Shown here piece by piece: positions 10,804 through 23,740 of a stretch of 64,000 bases of DNA. The notes under the pieces were generated by a model. That model had not been told where the DNA came from. It saw nothing but the letters and a program-made list of their open reading frames with translations, and searched no databases. Position numbers and translations under genes: made by a program. Where the stretch lies: the NCBI GenBank assembly GCA_038363925.1, contig JAQQWL010000015.1, forward strand, positions 620,001-684,000, in the 5' to 3' direction. Position 1 is the first letter of the stretch. Every line of letters begins with the position of its first letter. The DNA is from Apiospora phragmitis (lineage: Eukaryota; Ascomycota; Sordariomycetes; Amphisphaeriales; Apiosporaceae).

Positions 10804-12517
10804 CTACGTATGGTGGTTGTTAAAGATTTCCCAATTGTTGCCATTCTGTGTATTCATCAAGACGTCTGAAGCTTTTTCTCGTATGATCGTGTGATGAAAT
10901 GCAACAGGAGTACCATCGGCGTCCCAGACAGCAGAGAATAAAACGCTAAAATGACCACTGGATACAAGTTGATGTGATGTATCCCGAGGCCTGCGCTGTC
11001 TCAACGTCGTGACTGTGAAGCTACGAGCGTCATAGACCTCAATGTACGCCTGGATATGGTCCATGTTACCGAATCCTGTTTGGAAAAGAAATCCTGAGGC
11101 CTCTGGGCAATGTCGGCTTTGGATGAATTGGAGTTCTCTACCCACAGGGTTTGAGTAGGACCTGAACTCGGTCGAAATGAATACGTCGCGGAAAATTGAG
11201 TCTCCCGATACTTAATATTCTGTATCAAGGCAAATTCTGGAGAAAGGGGCATGAGCTCTCAATCATCTGTTGTCGCCAGTTACCCCAGTTGCCAATAGGG
11301 GTATCCATATCCGAAATTATCTCCTAATCAGAGAATTAGAACTAATCATCTGATCTTGTCTCCGATGCAAGACGTGGCAGCAATTCAATCCTGCCAAGAC
11401 AATTTTTGGGACTGTTGTTTTTACCAGTTCCAACCGCATCGATATGCCAAGATTCGCAATCGAATATGATGATTGTTTCGGCTATTCGTATCTGCAAATG
11501 TCGCCGCAAGCTTTGAAAGCCGCAGGCGACCATGCCAACCCAGATGTGGGATCCAGACTCAAATCTGTTCTATTCCATGCTAGGATACTTTCATCATCTG
11601 AGATCTTGATGATCTCTTCCTGCAGCTTCAAGAAAGCTTTCTGGCCTTGCCCATATAGCATTGGCATGTTGATGTCAAATATACCCAGCAAGCAGTAAGC
11701 CATGTCTTTGGGTACTGTGGTTCTCCTGTCGGCGGCCCACGACATGCGCTGAGCAATGGAGAAAGAGAATATGGTTGACGAGTCTTGCAAAGCTTTGCGG
11801 TGAATGGTTGTGAAGCTTAATATCCATTGCGATAGGTTGACCTTGTTTCCAAGCGGCGACCAGTCTTGAGCGAAGAAGACAAGATCCTAGGGAGCCAACA
11901 GCTCCTGGAGCGTCCAGCCACGGGTCCACCATCCACTGTTCTGAAAGCTGTCCCACACCTCGATGTTCTGACGTTGGGTTTTCTGTTGTCGAGTAAACCA
12001 TCCTTCGGTGTTGCTCTTGTGACCGTGCAGGGAGGTGTTGGTGGGAACTTGGACGTCGGTCAAAATAACATAGCAAACTTTCGAGTCTCGGTACCATGCA
12101 CTATAGATAGTTGGTTAGTATCAAGCAAACAGGATGGTAGTAATGTAGGTTTGCCCCTGAAAAGGGGGCAATCAAGAATAAAAGTGGAACTCACAACATC
12201 GAGTTAATAGCCTCGCTAAGCTCGGCCGAGCTGGTCTTGTCGATGCAGTTGGTACCGCACCAGAGATACTGGATCCCGTCGCGGGCGGCCTGCTGGCACG
12301 CGCCCATGACCTTGTCGTAGCCACGCTTCCGGGTGACGTTGGGCCGGGGCATCTTCTGTGTGTGCGGGCACTGGCCCTGGATCGCGCCCGAGTCGTGGAC
12401 CACCTCCCACTCCTGGAAGCTGATCTCCTCGGGGCCCCAGGTGTGCGAGAGGATGTCGTAGGGGACCGGGGTGTAGATGGACTCCAGGAGGAAGGTCTTG
12501 GTGTTGATGAGACGCAT
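10804..12517 (-). pseudogene. HET-domain (heterokaryon incompatibility) pseudogene
   Basis: The start ATG at 12515-12517 opens MRLINTKTF, then YDILSHTWG (HET block 1) and CIDKTSSAELSEAINSM (block 2). A good intron (GTGAGT at 12194, branch CTAAC, TATAG ending at 12101) splices in frame to FAWYRDSKVCYVILTDV. Block 3, GWWTRGWTLQELLAP, is followed at once by an in-frame TAG (11887-11889). The frame then continues with DLVFFAQDW and MAYCLLGIFDINMPMLYG, and meets a second TAG at 11482-11484, after which homology goes on (YSIANLGISMRLEL). Further stops occur near 11200-11310 before a last open part ending at 10804. In the intact family the domain triggers cell death on non-self fusion; this copy is dead unless its stops are errors. 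It lies beside the transposon nest. Confidence 0.75.
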
Positions 12518-13995
12518 GGTGGTGTGATGTGGTGACGTTGGAAAGTACTGGATTAGTGGAAGAGTGTATGGGGGTATGATGTTGTCTAGTATGGTAGCAA
12601 CCTGAAAGTTCTGCGATGATAAACGGACAGAGAAAGATGAGAGACCTGGTTGTCGATGAAGGTCCAGAATATGGAGGCATCGCAGCTACTTGTGGTCAGT
12701 ATATATCGTCGAGATATTGGATATCTCACCTTCACCGCTCTTTGGATCCCCGTTTGTCACTAGATAGTTTCTTCTTGTCTTGAGACATACAGGTGGAAAG
12801 TACATCTGAGATATAACATCAGCAAGATAGAATTCTGGGTTTATTGGCTGGCTGACTTGGCATATCATACATGACGACCTTGGTCAGCCAGGCACTTCCG
12901 AAGGGCCCGAGTAGACGGGAGCCTGCCTGCTTCCTATCCACCATCTCTGTGGGGTCTATCGTATGCAAATGGGGTAATTTGTGTATTGCCGTTTGTGAAC
13001 TGACAGTTGGCTAGTTGTCTCGCAGGAACCCAGCCTTGCTGAACTTTCTGCTACTGCCGGCCCGCTTATGGATATGGAGTGGACAACTCTTCAGAACTGT
13101 GTCTTTGGGTTCTAAGGTCGGGGAAGCAAGAAAATTTTGAAATTTCCCTAAAGTTGGCAAAATCCAACCCAACACAGGCGGATGCATATGCATCACTGGG
13201 GAAAAGATGACAGGAGCTTCCGGGTGTAGGACCGAACAGTCAGCCTCTGTTTCTCAAGAGATCTCAACTCATACAAGTCAGGCAACTGTACCGACAAGGA
13301 TCAGTGTTGTCAGGTGGCTGGATAACATCGAGGGGGGAACCCGGGAACACACAGGTCAAAAAGACAACAAACGGAGTTGACAGATCCTTGTTAAATTACA
13401 ACGGGGATGGTGTAGAGCCATCTCGGATATGTCAGCGAGATATCAGAAATGACAAGAACACGACCAATTACGGGCGGGAGTTTGATCCGTCATATCTGAG
13501 CATCTGGGAAGTACCGTATAAGTGAGAGGTGATCTATCTAGCTAGCCATATGCGACTGTCACATACCTAGATAGCCGACATTGGCGATTACGAACTACTG
13601 GTCAAAGCACTGAAACCTTCGGGGTGAAGAACAAAGAAAAATGGTTAAGAATTCGCATCATTGGTGACCAAGTCCCGGCAAACGAAACTTCAAGAGTTGA
13701 TTGATCTCTTTTGCCCCGAAGTTGAGAAAATGGGAAGCCGGGAAACCCGCCCCAGGCTCTTGCAACCACGCCAGTGCGTGGAGAAATCAGGTCGATGCTC
13801 ACGGATATGCAGTGTAGAAGAAATTGAAGAGGATATGATCTTTGATATTTGTGATCCCCAGTAGGTGTTCTGTGCTCTCCGTCATATCCTTCGCAACTGG
13901 GCCAATCGCTGTACTTGTCGCTTTTCTCTAGCCTTGCCTCCTTTGCGCTTGTCCTACAGATAGAAAGGCCACCCCCAACGTCATGTCATCTACCA
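12518..13995. other. Intergenic: upstream of the HET pseudogene and 3' flank of AP-1 mu
   Basis: Both neighbours are on the minus strand. Several short frames occur but none has ATG, length and motif together. Nothing further is supported. Confidence 0.55.
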
Positions 13996-15505
13996 TCATA
14001 CAGCATCCGGCAAACGCACTGCAATATCGCCGGACTGTGTAATGTACCGCACCCAAGGGAGTGAGGGATATTGTAACTAGTGGCTTGTCAGGGCTTGTTA
14101 CGACAACAGCAAATGTGTGGGGACTTACCTTGGGCTCAGTAATCTTGAGGTATCGCACCTGGATACCACTTGTCGTAAAGTAGGGGATCTCAAATTTGAC
14201 CTGGATCGGTCGCTTGGCACCCTTGCCAGCGCTCACACCGCCCATACTGCCGCCGAAACCACCCGTCATACCACCGCCATGCTCATCATCTCCACGTACA
14301 CTGGGCAAGCCCAGCTCAGCCCTCATTAGGAATTCCTTCTGGCCACCAAACTGCTTGATCTTCCAGACGATGGCGCTCTGTTCAGGGGCGTAGTGGACAC
14401 TTCCAACATTGGTTCGGAAGCGGGGCGAGTCGGCGTCATCAGGCACCGGCACGATGATCTCAACGTTATTGGCTGTGCTCCTCCTCTTGAATTGTGCTCG
14501 CGCCTTCAACATGTACTCTATCCGAGAGCCCGAGTGGCTTTCTACAACACACTCCACCCAGATCAAAGGCTTCACTTGCGTGTTCAGACGGTAACTCATG
14601 AGCTCGAATTCGCCATCCGGAGGAATGAAGGAGATGGTGCGGTCGTTTTCGAAGCGCGATAATCGCACGCATTGGTGGAACTTGACATCCTCCATCTCGA
14701 TAGCCTTGCCTCGCGTCGTCCTGCCAGTCGTCTCGAACATGACCTTGTCGTTCAACCCCAATCGCAATTCGGGCATACCCGAAAGGTAGCACTTCATCTT
14801 GATGGCACCAAGAATTTCGGACCGCAAGACATTGCCGTTCGCCGAAACTAGGAGGTTGAGGCTTTCCACAACGTCCAAGAATACTTCGTTCTTCCTATAT
14901 CTAATACCCTCAGAGCGCCATGATACAGCGTTGGTAACTGCGATGGGCGGGCGCGCCTGGACCTCGAGCTTGTGCGACTCTTGTGTGATGTACTCCTGTA
15001 GGATTTTGGATTCGGTCGTTTGCGGGTAACCAAAGTCCATCATCTCATCCAGCAATTCGTAGATGATGACGAAGTTGTCGCGAATCGACTCTTCCTCGAG
15101 GGCCTTGAAGTACTCTGTAAACACTTCCACTATCTTGTGTAGGAAAAGGAGATATCTCGGCGGCGTTCGTGTTGCGCTTCGTCAGGGCGAGGAGGTAAAG
15201 GTTGTTGTGTCGGATGTAAAGATACTATCGGTTGTGAGAAGCAATTCTGATGGGTAGGGGTCGTAAATATCCTACGTTAACACCCTCGTGGGAGAAACAT
15301 GGCGGCACGGCGGATGATTCCTCTTCAGCGTCGCTCAGGAGAACAGGGAACTTCTCGACCGCTGACATGGGAATATCACCGCGATAGTTTCGGGCAAGAA
15401 GGGTCTAAAGCAGTCAAGTGTTAGTAACATGGTGTTCTAGAAAGTCTGATATCCATCGTCGCATACCTTGCCCTTGAGGTCGAGAAAGAACAGCGCGGAA
15501 GCCAT
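13996..15505 (-). CDS. apm1: AP-1 clathrin adaptor complex, medium (mu) subunit
   Basis: Four exons: 15467-15505 (MASALFFLDLKGK), 15276-15404 (TLLARNYRGDIPMSAVEKF...), 14129-15224 and 13996-14076 (LQYPSLPWVRYITQSGDIAV, ending LPDAV). Introns have GTATGC, GTAGGA and GTAAGT donors and join in phase. The N-terminal longin-like half carries FTEYFKALEEESIRDNF and ELLDEMMDFGYPQTTE; the C-terminal mu-homology domain (RYRKNEVFLDVVESLNLL, then WVECVVESHSGSRIEY) binds YxxPhi sorting signals on cargo at the trans-Golgi and endosomes. About 447 aa, normal for the family. In the third exon, near 15148-15158, one extra base breaks the frame between AAEI and LLFLHK, and no GT donor nearby could remove it. 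The gene is essential or nearly so in fungi, so I treat this as a sequence error. Confidence 0.9.
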
Positions 15506-18500
15506 GATGGTGTTTGGGAGCTTGGCGGTAAGGAGTGGATGTTGATGTTGCGGAAGAGGACGCCAATTGGCACTCAGGCCAGACAATAAAAGCCAGGAGC
15601 GTTAATTCATGCGTCTCGATGCTCGGGTAGGCTTTCGTCAAAGGTCGATTGCTGGAGCCTGGAGATTATTGACGTCGAAACAGGCGCAATTGACAGACAG
15701 AGAGTACACAAGCTGGACCCTTCTAACCTCGATAACACCTGAGCAGGCCAGATTGACCCCACGTAATCAGGAGTGGACGTTGACGAGCTCAAGGAGGCAC
15801 TGACCACATCTTAGGAGCTGGGCTCACGTGACTTAGCCTCTCGGCTTCTCAGAAGTGGGGCCTGCAAAAACACATATCTTCACCAAAATTTGCAGGAAGC
15901 TTTCTGTTTTCCTTCTTCCTTTACAACAACGCGTCCATTAGACAGTGCACGACTTCTTAACCCTCGCAATGCCGGCATTCTGCTGGGTCATTGCGTTTGA
16001 CGTGGAAGTAGTTTGCGATTTCGAGGCGCGGAGAAGGATTCAATTGAATATGGTACCATAAGAGCTGCCCGAGCAAATACTTCTGTTGCTTTTGGCGGCG
16101 TCAGAGGGACCGAACATCACGATTAGACTGAGTAGCAATTTTTTCTTTTGAGTAGATGTCAGCTTCTGAACAATATATTCAGAAGTCTCATGACGAGGTG
16201 ATGCTTCGCCTTGGCGGCTATCTTGTCTGTTCCCTTGCCTGAACAGCATCATATCCAGCCGTCGCATCACGTTGAGATCTGCCAACTGGCTCAGTTGCCA
16301 GTGAAAACGACCTCAGTTGCAAGCAAGCGATAGAGTGTTCTGCGGATACCTGGATCACCTGGGGACCTCGTATCGAACCACCTCGCCGGCTGCTAGAGCT
16401 GGAAACCGCCATGTCGTGATTGTCGGTCGACCTTTACCGCCGAATGGTACATCACGTAGAGAAGTCCAGATCTGATCTTGATTTTGGGTAGATATTTATA
16501 ACTGATGTCGGTACAACATCACGGCTTTATCAGATGATCCTATCCCACCGGATCCTCTATTCCAATGTTTTCTCCCCAACGTTCTGGGTGTTGAGAAGGA
16601 AGCGGTCGAGTCCAGGTTATGCTCCTTACATGCCAGACATATGTATTGCTGGTCCGGGGTCTACGTAAGTAATCCCGAGTTCTTTGTGGCCGGGAAGAAA
16701 AAATGGCTACCCGAACACGGAACTTTTCATTGCCAAACTTCATGCTACTCCTATCACGAGAATAAGTATGGTCTGCCTTAGGCAGGTCCAATCGAGTATC
16801 TCAAACATCTATCGATCGCCCTAGAGCCGGGCAATATCCGGCGTCGGTAGGTTGGTACGCATATGAAAATTGCAGCTCAGCAGCCAGAACGAACCACCGG
16901 TAAAAACGGTACACTGGTGACTGTCAGATGCTTTTCTCCCTTCCTTTCTGCAGAGTGCTTTCGCGCTTGAAGTGACCATCGTTGCCGTATTGCTTCATGT
17001 GGGCCACCATTACAGCAGCTGAGCGAATCAGAAGCAGGATTTCCCAACGTATAGTGGGGACTGATCTCCAAATTGCTGGAAGACATGCCATGTATTTGTA
17101 CAACTCTAGCATTGTTAGCGTGTCGCATGTGATCGAGTCTGGCAGTCCGGTTCCGCAAAAAGCCCACGCTTTTGGCTGCATCGTCCTCAGATTAAACACC
17201 CAAACACGTGCATTGCCCTGTCTTGCCTTGTGCAAGTACCCCCCGGCCCATCATGGCTGACTTCATAACGGAAACTGCCCTGGAAGCAGCATGGCGCGTC
17301 GACGGCCGGCTAACAGGGGCGCCGCAATCACAAATTGTGACGACAGGAACCTTTGGAGTGGTAGGAATCAATGCAATTTGTGCGGCCCCTTTTACAACAT
17401 GGCATGAGGGCAGGATGGATGCAGATGAATATAGCGGTATGCTGTCCAGAGGTTGTGCGTCTAAAACGGGAATATGGTGACGTTCATTTTAGACTTCGGC
17501 AATGCATCTTCAGCTGTGCGTGGAATCTGGAATAATTGGGCTAGCTGTGGATATGATCGATCCCTCCCCCCCCAATCTGTCGGAAGTTGGAACGGTGCCC
17601 CATCCTCCTGCTTCTGGCTGCTCGCTGCCTGTAGCCGTGCCGCCCAGAAGAAGCCTGCACTTTCACATGGAAGCCAGAGAAGCGTGTGCCCCTAAAAAAG
17701 GACAGGGCAAACAGCACGCTATTTCTAGAGGATCTGCTCCACTGAACAGCGCACCTGAGCAACAACCCCCTGTAGTTGGGACCTGCTAACCTCGGACCCT
17801 ACATGCAACACGACGACAACCGGCTACGTCTGCACCAGTGAGAAGGTGGTGGGTGGTGTGTTTCTTTCACAAGCAGGAAGAAGGTCGCTGCTTACCGCAT
17901 ACGTCAACTTGGGAGACAGAAGGGTGTTGCTGTTGATTGTTTTTCACCCAGACGAGAGGTACATAAATGGCCCCGAATTGAGTCGTGTCGTTCGCATTTC
18001 TGAGGGGTGGAATTTTCAGCAAAGCATATGATCACGTTAGTTTGAGCAGGTGGGAGGAACTGGATTCCCGGAGGGGGGGGGGGTTTCGAGCAGACGGTGC
18101 GACCACCTGGAATTAGTTACATAACCCAACGTAGTGTCTGGTGCGGTAATGGTACTATGCTACTGCCACATGATGCTGTTCGTCGCTGGTTGATTGGAAG
18201 GACAGAAGACCGAAGGCGACGAGCGACGACCTAAAAGACGGGGAGCACCTTGTCCCTGTCTCACACTTGCCCTCGCTACCGGTGGTTTGCCGCCCCCAGA
18301 TTTTCCCTGACTGGTCAATCAAACACGCACCTGGCACCTCCCGTTCTAATTAATCCCATCTCATCATCATCTACCCTAAGACTTAAGTTACTGCACGACT
18401 TTGAGCCCGTTTCGTGCTGGGCCTGCTCAATTTGAACCTGTTCAGCGGGACCATTTCACGGTTGCTGCCATTTTCATAAGCAAACTACCAGACTACCCCC

Positions 18501-18611
18501 ACGCCTTTTCGTTGAGATAGATTAGTCTCGACTGGCATCATCGTCTCATGATAGCCATAACATCATCTTTCCTTTCGTTTTACTTTTACTTCTGCTTCTG
18601 ACAAAATTGTT

Positions 18612-18659
<48 letters not shown>

Positions 18660-19219
18660 TACCACTACTGCTATTACTACCATCCCCACCCCCAGTTCTG
18701 AGACTGTGTGAACCTTCCCGTCTCTCTGAGCGTTGCATGAGCGCAAGCTCAGTCGTTTCTTTTCCCATTCGCACGTGTACTACCAAGCAAAAAGCGCGCC
18801 CGAGTTCTCCGCTTATATGCCAATACCCATACGGTCGTGCTGATAAGCTGTATTCTTCCCACAAGCACGAGTCAGGCCCTATATTCCATCAAATCTCCAC
18901 GGGTCGGGACCGACTGCGGCGGACGTTTTGCCAGAGCGCCTCGGGAACACCTGGATTGTTCGGACGGTGCCAACTCTGTCGCTCGAGCCTTTTTCCTCGG
19001 ACTGGCCCCAAATGATTTCATGCAGTATTCAGTGACAGACTGGCAAGCTAGAGGCTCCCCCCCCTCCCCCAAAGAAGGAAGGCGCTTCAGGCTTGAGTTG
19101 AGTTCACTGCTGTTACTACTCTTTGCGCCTCTTGGACTGGTTTGATCGGTTTATTACTCGGTTTGTCTACGCGCTGATGCAACAACAAATAAGCACCGGC
19201 GCATACCCAACAACCCACC
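15506..19219. other. 3.7-kb gene-free region between AP-1 mu and the Opi1-like gene
   Basis: I see no coding potential: short frames on both strands lack family motifs and mostly lack ATG starts. The last kilobase is rich in pyrimidine tracts and carries G or C runs (near 17570 and 18067) and a CTA microsatellite at 18611-18659. It probably holds the AP-1 mu promoter and a long 5' leader or upstream control region of the Opi1-like gene; that is inference. Confidence 0.5.
18611..18659. repeat. (CTA)n microsatellite
   Basis: About 16 uninterrupted CTA units, followed by degenerate CTA-like units to about 18680. It lies about 560 bp before the start codon of the Opi1-like gene. Confidence 0.9.
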
Positions 19220-21253
19220 ATGGAGCAGAATCACATGTTGCCCCGGCCGGCAAACACTGTTGATTTTACCTCGACTACCGCTGCGACTCACCACCCTCTC
19301 GATCAGAAGCCGGCCATCTTGCAGCAGAACCATCGACAACAAACTCCTTCAACCGACCCGGCGGCTTTCAAAACATTCGATCGTACCTTTAAGCTTCCAC
19401 TGTATCCTCCACCGTCATATGCTCAAACACACCATCACGACCACAAAGCCCTTGTCTTCCCCGACGCTCCCAAGACCGAACTCGCCCCGATTCACACCTT
19501 CACTGGCATCGCCAACGACGACAAAAAGAAACATACTTTACCATCCTTGTCATCCTTAACCGCCTCCTCGTCGCCTCCATACACCTCGTCTCTGGCCCAG
19601 TCCAACCCGTCTATCCCTCCGGCTCCGACCTACAACCCTCCGGCTCCCCCATTATCAGCGACAGCATCGGCCTCATCCTCGACCTCGATTACGGTCCCCC
19701 TTCGGCCACAGGAAACTCACTGGCCGAGTCTCAACCCTCTTACAGCTTACTACGCCCCAAGCCATGTGCAAGGTGCAGAGCCAATGCAGATGGAAGGGGA
19801 CTCAACAAACAGCAGCGTGTCAAGCGCGGCTTCACCGGAACAATATGAAACGGGCAGGGCAAGCAGCGTCAGTCTAGATGACCCAGACGTGAGACTTGCT
19901 GCTGAAGCGCTGGGCGATTTGAGAGCAGGTCAGTTGAACAACTAGAGTCCGGCCCACATAAAGCTACGCTGTCATCAATCATGTCGTGGATGTACTAATT
20001 GAATGTCGTTATGTGTAGACTTCGTATCTTCACCACCAGATCAGAGTACACCATTACCATCAACACCCAGGTCACAATCAAACGCACCGCCTGAACCGCT
20101 CCTACAGCTACTTACTACCAACCATCCACTCCTCGGAAATGTGATCGAGGGAACACAATCGGCATATGTTGCCGGAAAGAACTACTCCCCGCGCTTCAAG
20201 TCGGGTGCCGAATATGTCGAGGGATATGTGACCCCTATCGCAAACACGGTCGGCACTGTTGGTCGTAAAACGGGCGTGGAAGGAAGTGTGCGCTGGTTCT
20301 TGGGCAAGGGCCGAAGGCATAAATCTCATGGGTCGGATCTGGAAGCTGGCGATTATGGGACTTCGAACAAGAGACGCAGAGTCGACGCAGGATCAGAAGC
20401 AATCATGGACCAAGACGAACACATGTCGGGGACATCAACACCAAGAGCGACAAGTGACCCTCACGATCGCCGATTGTCCGTCGCGAGCACCATTGACACC
20501 CTACCCGCATATGACGAATATCGATCCCCAGCTTATACGGAGCAATCTGCACCGCGACCGACAAGCGCATCCGCATGGCAATCGCGGCTCATCATGTCGA
20601 CGTCGGGTCTGAGTATCGCCATGAGCGAAGAGAGCTTAATGAGCCTAAAGTATTGTCTCAGCTGGCTACGTTGGGCTAACGTACACATCGGAAATGTCAT
20701 CAGCTCATTGAAGTCGGTCATGGATCGATCAGCGAGCGATATGACCATGGAAGGGTCCAGTGCAGTGAACAGCGTCGAGCAGCAACAAATGGCAGCACGG
20801 ATCAATGCTTTGAGAGTTGATGTTCTGAAGACTCTCCAAGGCGTCATTAGCACAGTTAGCAAATACGCTGGCGGTGCCTTGCCGGATAACGCCCGCATTC
20901 TTGTTCGACGCCACCTGACTAGTCTTCCTCAACGCTTCCGCATCGCGTCCATGGCCGAGGATGACCAGAGGACCAACCAGCAAGGTGAAATGTCGACCGA
21001 GGAGGCTGGTATTGCCAAGGAAAAGGAGATGCGTGAAGGTGTTCAGAAGGTTCTCGTCCTTGCCAAGGAGGGCCTCGACATGATGGCACAGGTGTCCGGT
21101 GTTCTGGATGGGACCATCGTCAGTGCTGAGGAATGGTGCGAGCGACTGGGCCGAAAACGGAGGCAACAGCGTGAAGAGCTTCTCGAAGGCCCTCGGTTGC
21201 CGCAGTTCCCTGTTTACGATGGCAAGATGGATGTCAAGATGGTCGACCAATAG
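19220..21253 (+). CDS. Opi1-family transcriptional regulator (CCG-8-like)
   Basis: Exon 1 is 19220-19928 (ATG at 19220) and exon 2 is 20019-21253; the intron has GTCAGT, a CTAAT branch and GTGTAG, and joins as Asp-Phe. The product is 647 aa. The N-terminal 230 residues are Pro/Ser/Thr/Gln-rich and disordered. From about residue 265 comes the Opi1 domain (PF08618): HPLLGNVIEGTQSAYVAGKN, then YVEGYVTPIANTVGTVGRKT and KSHGSDLEAGDYGTSNKRRR, then a helical C-terminal part with YCLSWLRWANVHIGNVISSL. Yeast Opi1 represses inositol-responsive phospholipid genes from the ER and nucleus; the Neurospora homologue is the clock-controlled CCG-8. A basic KRRR stretch could be a nuclear signal. No frame damage is seen. 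Confidence 0.88.
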
Positions 21254-22736
21254 AAGATGACGATGAAAGTAAGATGTGACAATGAGCGATGCGCGAAAGC
21301 ATATGAAGAAAAAAGTATGGTGTTCCGGGAGAACCAAAAAAGAGCGATGCCGAGGGAGATGGGATAGCCAGGGTGTGGGGTTCACCAAGCATCTCATGGA
21401 GCCGACATGCAAGATCGGCATTACACCACATCACTAGCACGAAGGACTGACCGATTTCCTTTCTACCGATACCGAAATTCTTCGATTGATTTTTCAACCG
21501 ACCCCTCTCAGACCACCTATGTCGCCAGACATGACATGCACATCATCTCTACGAACCACGATTTTCTTACTTTCACGAACGCCTTGCGTGAGGCACAGCT
21601 TATACCCTTTCGGCAGATTAATCAACGCCTTGTACATGGATTCAAGCTTGGATTCTTCGTCTGCTTGCTGACCGACGCATGCATACCTTTCTCAAACTTC
21701 ATTTATTTCTCTCCATTCACGCTTGGGGGAATCATACTAGGGCTTCTTTGGTTTCACTATGGGCACGGCATCACTTTCCGGTACGGATTGAAAAAAGACA
21801 TGGAAAACGAGGCACATTTAGCCGTACGTGGCCGGACATTGTTTTGAAGATGCCGTTACGTACTCTACCACGGATGGATGGAGGAGTTGTATGTACTCAT
21901 TTTGCGCATATCAATGTTGTGTGGCTCGGAATTGGGCTATTGTTATTTATTGAATATATATCGTACGACCGCACATTACGTCTCATGCCGCCAACGCGTC
22001 TCTCGTTAATCTCGTGGTCGACACGCTTTCACCCTCTTGTCATATACATAAGCAACTGCAAATGCAACGACCTGCCGACAACTTGTGGTTCAAGGTGCAT
22101 CAGTAGGATGTTTTTGAGTTGCGGCTTTCCATTTGACATAGGTCGGGATTGGCGGGCCCAACCCTCTGTGAGCCGATGCCCATCGTGATCAGGATTGACT
22201 CCCGCCATGAAGCTCAATGGCTGGTCGCCGGCTGGGGCTTATTCACTATCGGACCATTGCCTAGACCCCATGACAGTTTAATAGCTGAACCATGCTACTG
22301 GCAAGCTCAACTGCGGAACTCCCAGCCAAATCTTAAGGTCCCTTGACTCATCCGTCCTATTCCCGCCCATGCTACCTGGGCAGTGATAGAACACCACTAG
22401 AGTCACGGAGGCAGGTCGGGAAACAAACTATCAAAATGTTTCTGTGAAAGAGGAAGATGGCCAACCTCACTCAGCCGGGTGGTCATATGGTACGAGTTCT
22501 TACATGGAGGTTGCATTTTCTCCGAACTCTGGAAGAGACCGGACAGAAGCACCATACCCAGCCTTCTCAATCCAATTTCTATAATGTCCCACCCAGTGCT
22601 CTTATGCTGCGTACTCGGTCCACCGCTGCTTTCAGGCTTAGTCCAACAAGGTTAGGTACTGCTCCCCGCCTTCTCGGTATCCCCTATTTCGCCCCGTGAT
22701 AATAAGAGCCTCTTACTTTTGCCTATTTTTTTTCTC
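21254..22736. other. Intergenic between convergent genes
   Basis: It lies between the 3' ends of the Opi1-like gene and the esterase gene. A 146-codon open frame at 21407-21847 has no motif and no homology I recognise, and is probably UTR. Nothing else is supported. Confidence 0.5.
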
Positions 22737-23663
22737 CTACACTGGCACCCCGTCCCGGATCGCCTGGCTCAGCGTCTCGTTCGGCCGGATCCACGGCCCC
22801 AGGCACCTTCCCGCCTCGGTCTCCAGCAGCAAGTCGGCGACCATGCGCCCGAACACGACGCTGCCCCAGTCGTTGAGGTGCGTGCCGTCACCCTCTTTCA
22901 GGTCGTACGCGTGCGCGGCGTCGCTGCCGATCCTGTTGACGTATGTCAGCGACGCCGCGTTCAGGTCCACCAGGCTTGTCGTTCCTGTCGTGTTGGTGAC
23001 TCGAGAGAAGGCGGCGATGGTGGCGAGTCGCTCGTTGTGTAGGGGAATCCGTCGCGTTGTGCGGGGAGTCCGCGGGGAAGTTGCGCCGGGCTAGGGGGGT
23101 CAGGAGGGCGGCGTGGGCGGCATGGGCTTGGATGGAGTGCGCGAGGGAGGCGAGGTTGGTGGTGTATTGGGCTAGGGAGATGTTCTTGTCCGGTTTCTTG
23201 TGATCACATCGTTAGTTATTGCGCATCTTCGTAGTTCCCAAGGTGAGGATGCCCGTAGTGGATGGCCATGTGTTCAGTCCCCAGTGTTACTGCATCGTTG
23301 CACACCCACCTGATCGTTATGCCCAAACTGCACCGTGACCCAGACCTGGTACCCCTTCGCCTTCTTCTCGTCCACCAGCCGCGTGACGTTGGCCCAGTCG
23401 CCCCCCTTGACGAAGGACACCGTCGTCGCCCCGTTATGGCCCTTGTTGATGCCCCACGCCGGCGGCGCCCGCAGGAACGACAGGAAGCCATTGCCCCACC
23501 CGCCGCCGTTGGCCGCCTGCACCGCCGTGGTGGAGTCGCCGGCCAGGATGAAGGCCGGCGGCTTGGGCGAGCACGGGCGGCACGGCTTCGCCTTTAGCGC
23601 CAGGGTGGTGCCCGGGGTCGGCAGCAGCAGGAGAGCCGCGAGGGCTGCGGCGTTAAGGTGCAT
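22737..23663 (-). CDS. Secreted SGNH/GDSL esterase, rhamnogalacturonan acetylesterase-like (CE12)
   Basis: Exon 1 is 23310-23663 and exon 2 is 22737-23196; the intron has GTGGGT, a CTAAC branch and ACAAG, and joins QFGHNDQ to KPDKNISLAQY. A signal peptide (LNAAALAALLLLPTPGT) leads the protein. SGNH blocks are clear: ILAGDSTT (nucleophile Ser), GWGNGF (block II), FGHND (block III Asn) and DGTHLNDWG (Asp and His near the C-terminus). These enzymes remove acetyl groups from pectin rhamnogalacturonan outside the cell. About 270 aa fits the family. The frame breaks once at the G run 23042-23045 (C run on the coding strand) between NFPADSPHNATD and LHNERLATIAAF; one base fewer would repair it. It is probably a sequence error rather than a dead gene. 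Confidence 0.82.
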
Positions 23664-23740
23664 GGTGTTGCTTTTGGTTTAATCACGTACGATGCAATTC
23701 TGTCTACGTGATTGCTAGCTCCTGCGATGGCCTGAGCCTG

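Noticed and set aside
12216..12680. 154-codon minus-strand frame over the HET pseudogene start
   Set aside because: It overlaps the HET reading frame, whose family blocks and splice site are clear; the overlapping product is Pro/His-rich noise.
21407..21847. 146-codon frame after the Opi1-like gene
   Set aside because: No domain, no homology recognised, position expected for a 3' UTR.
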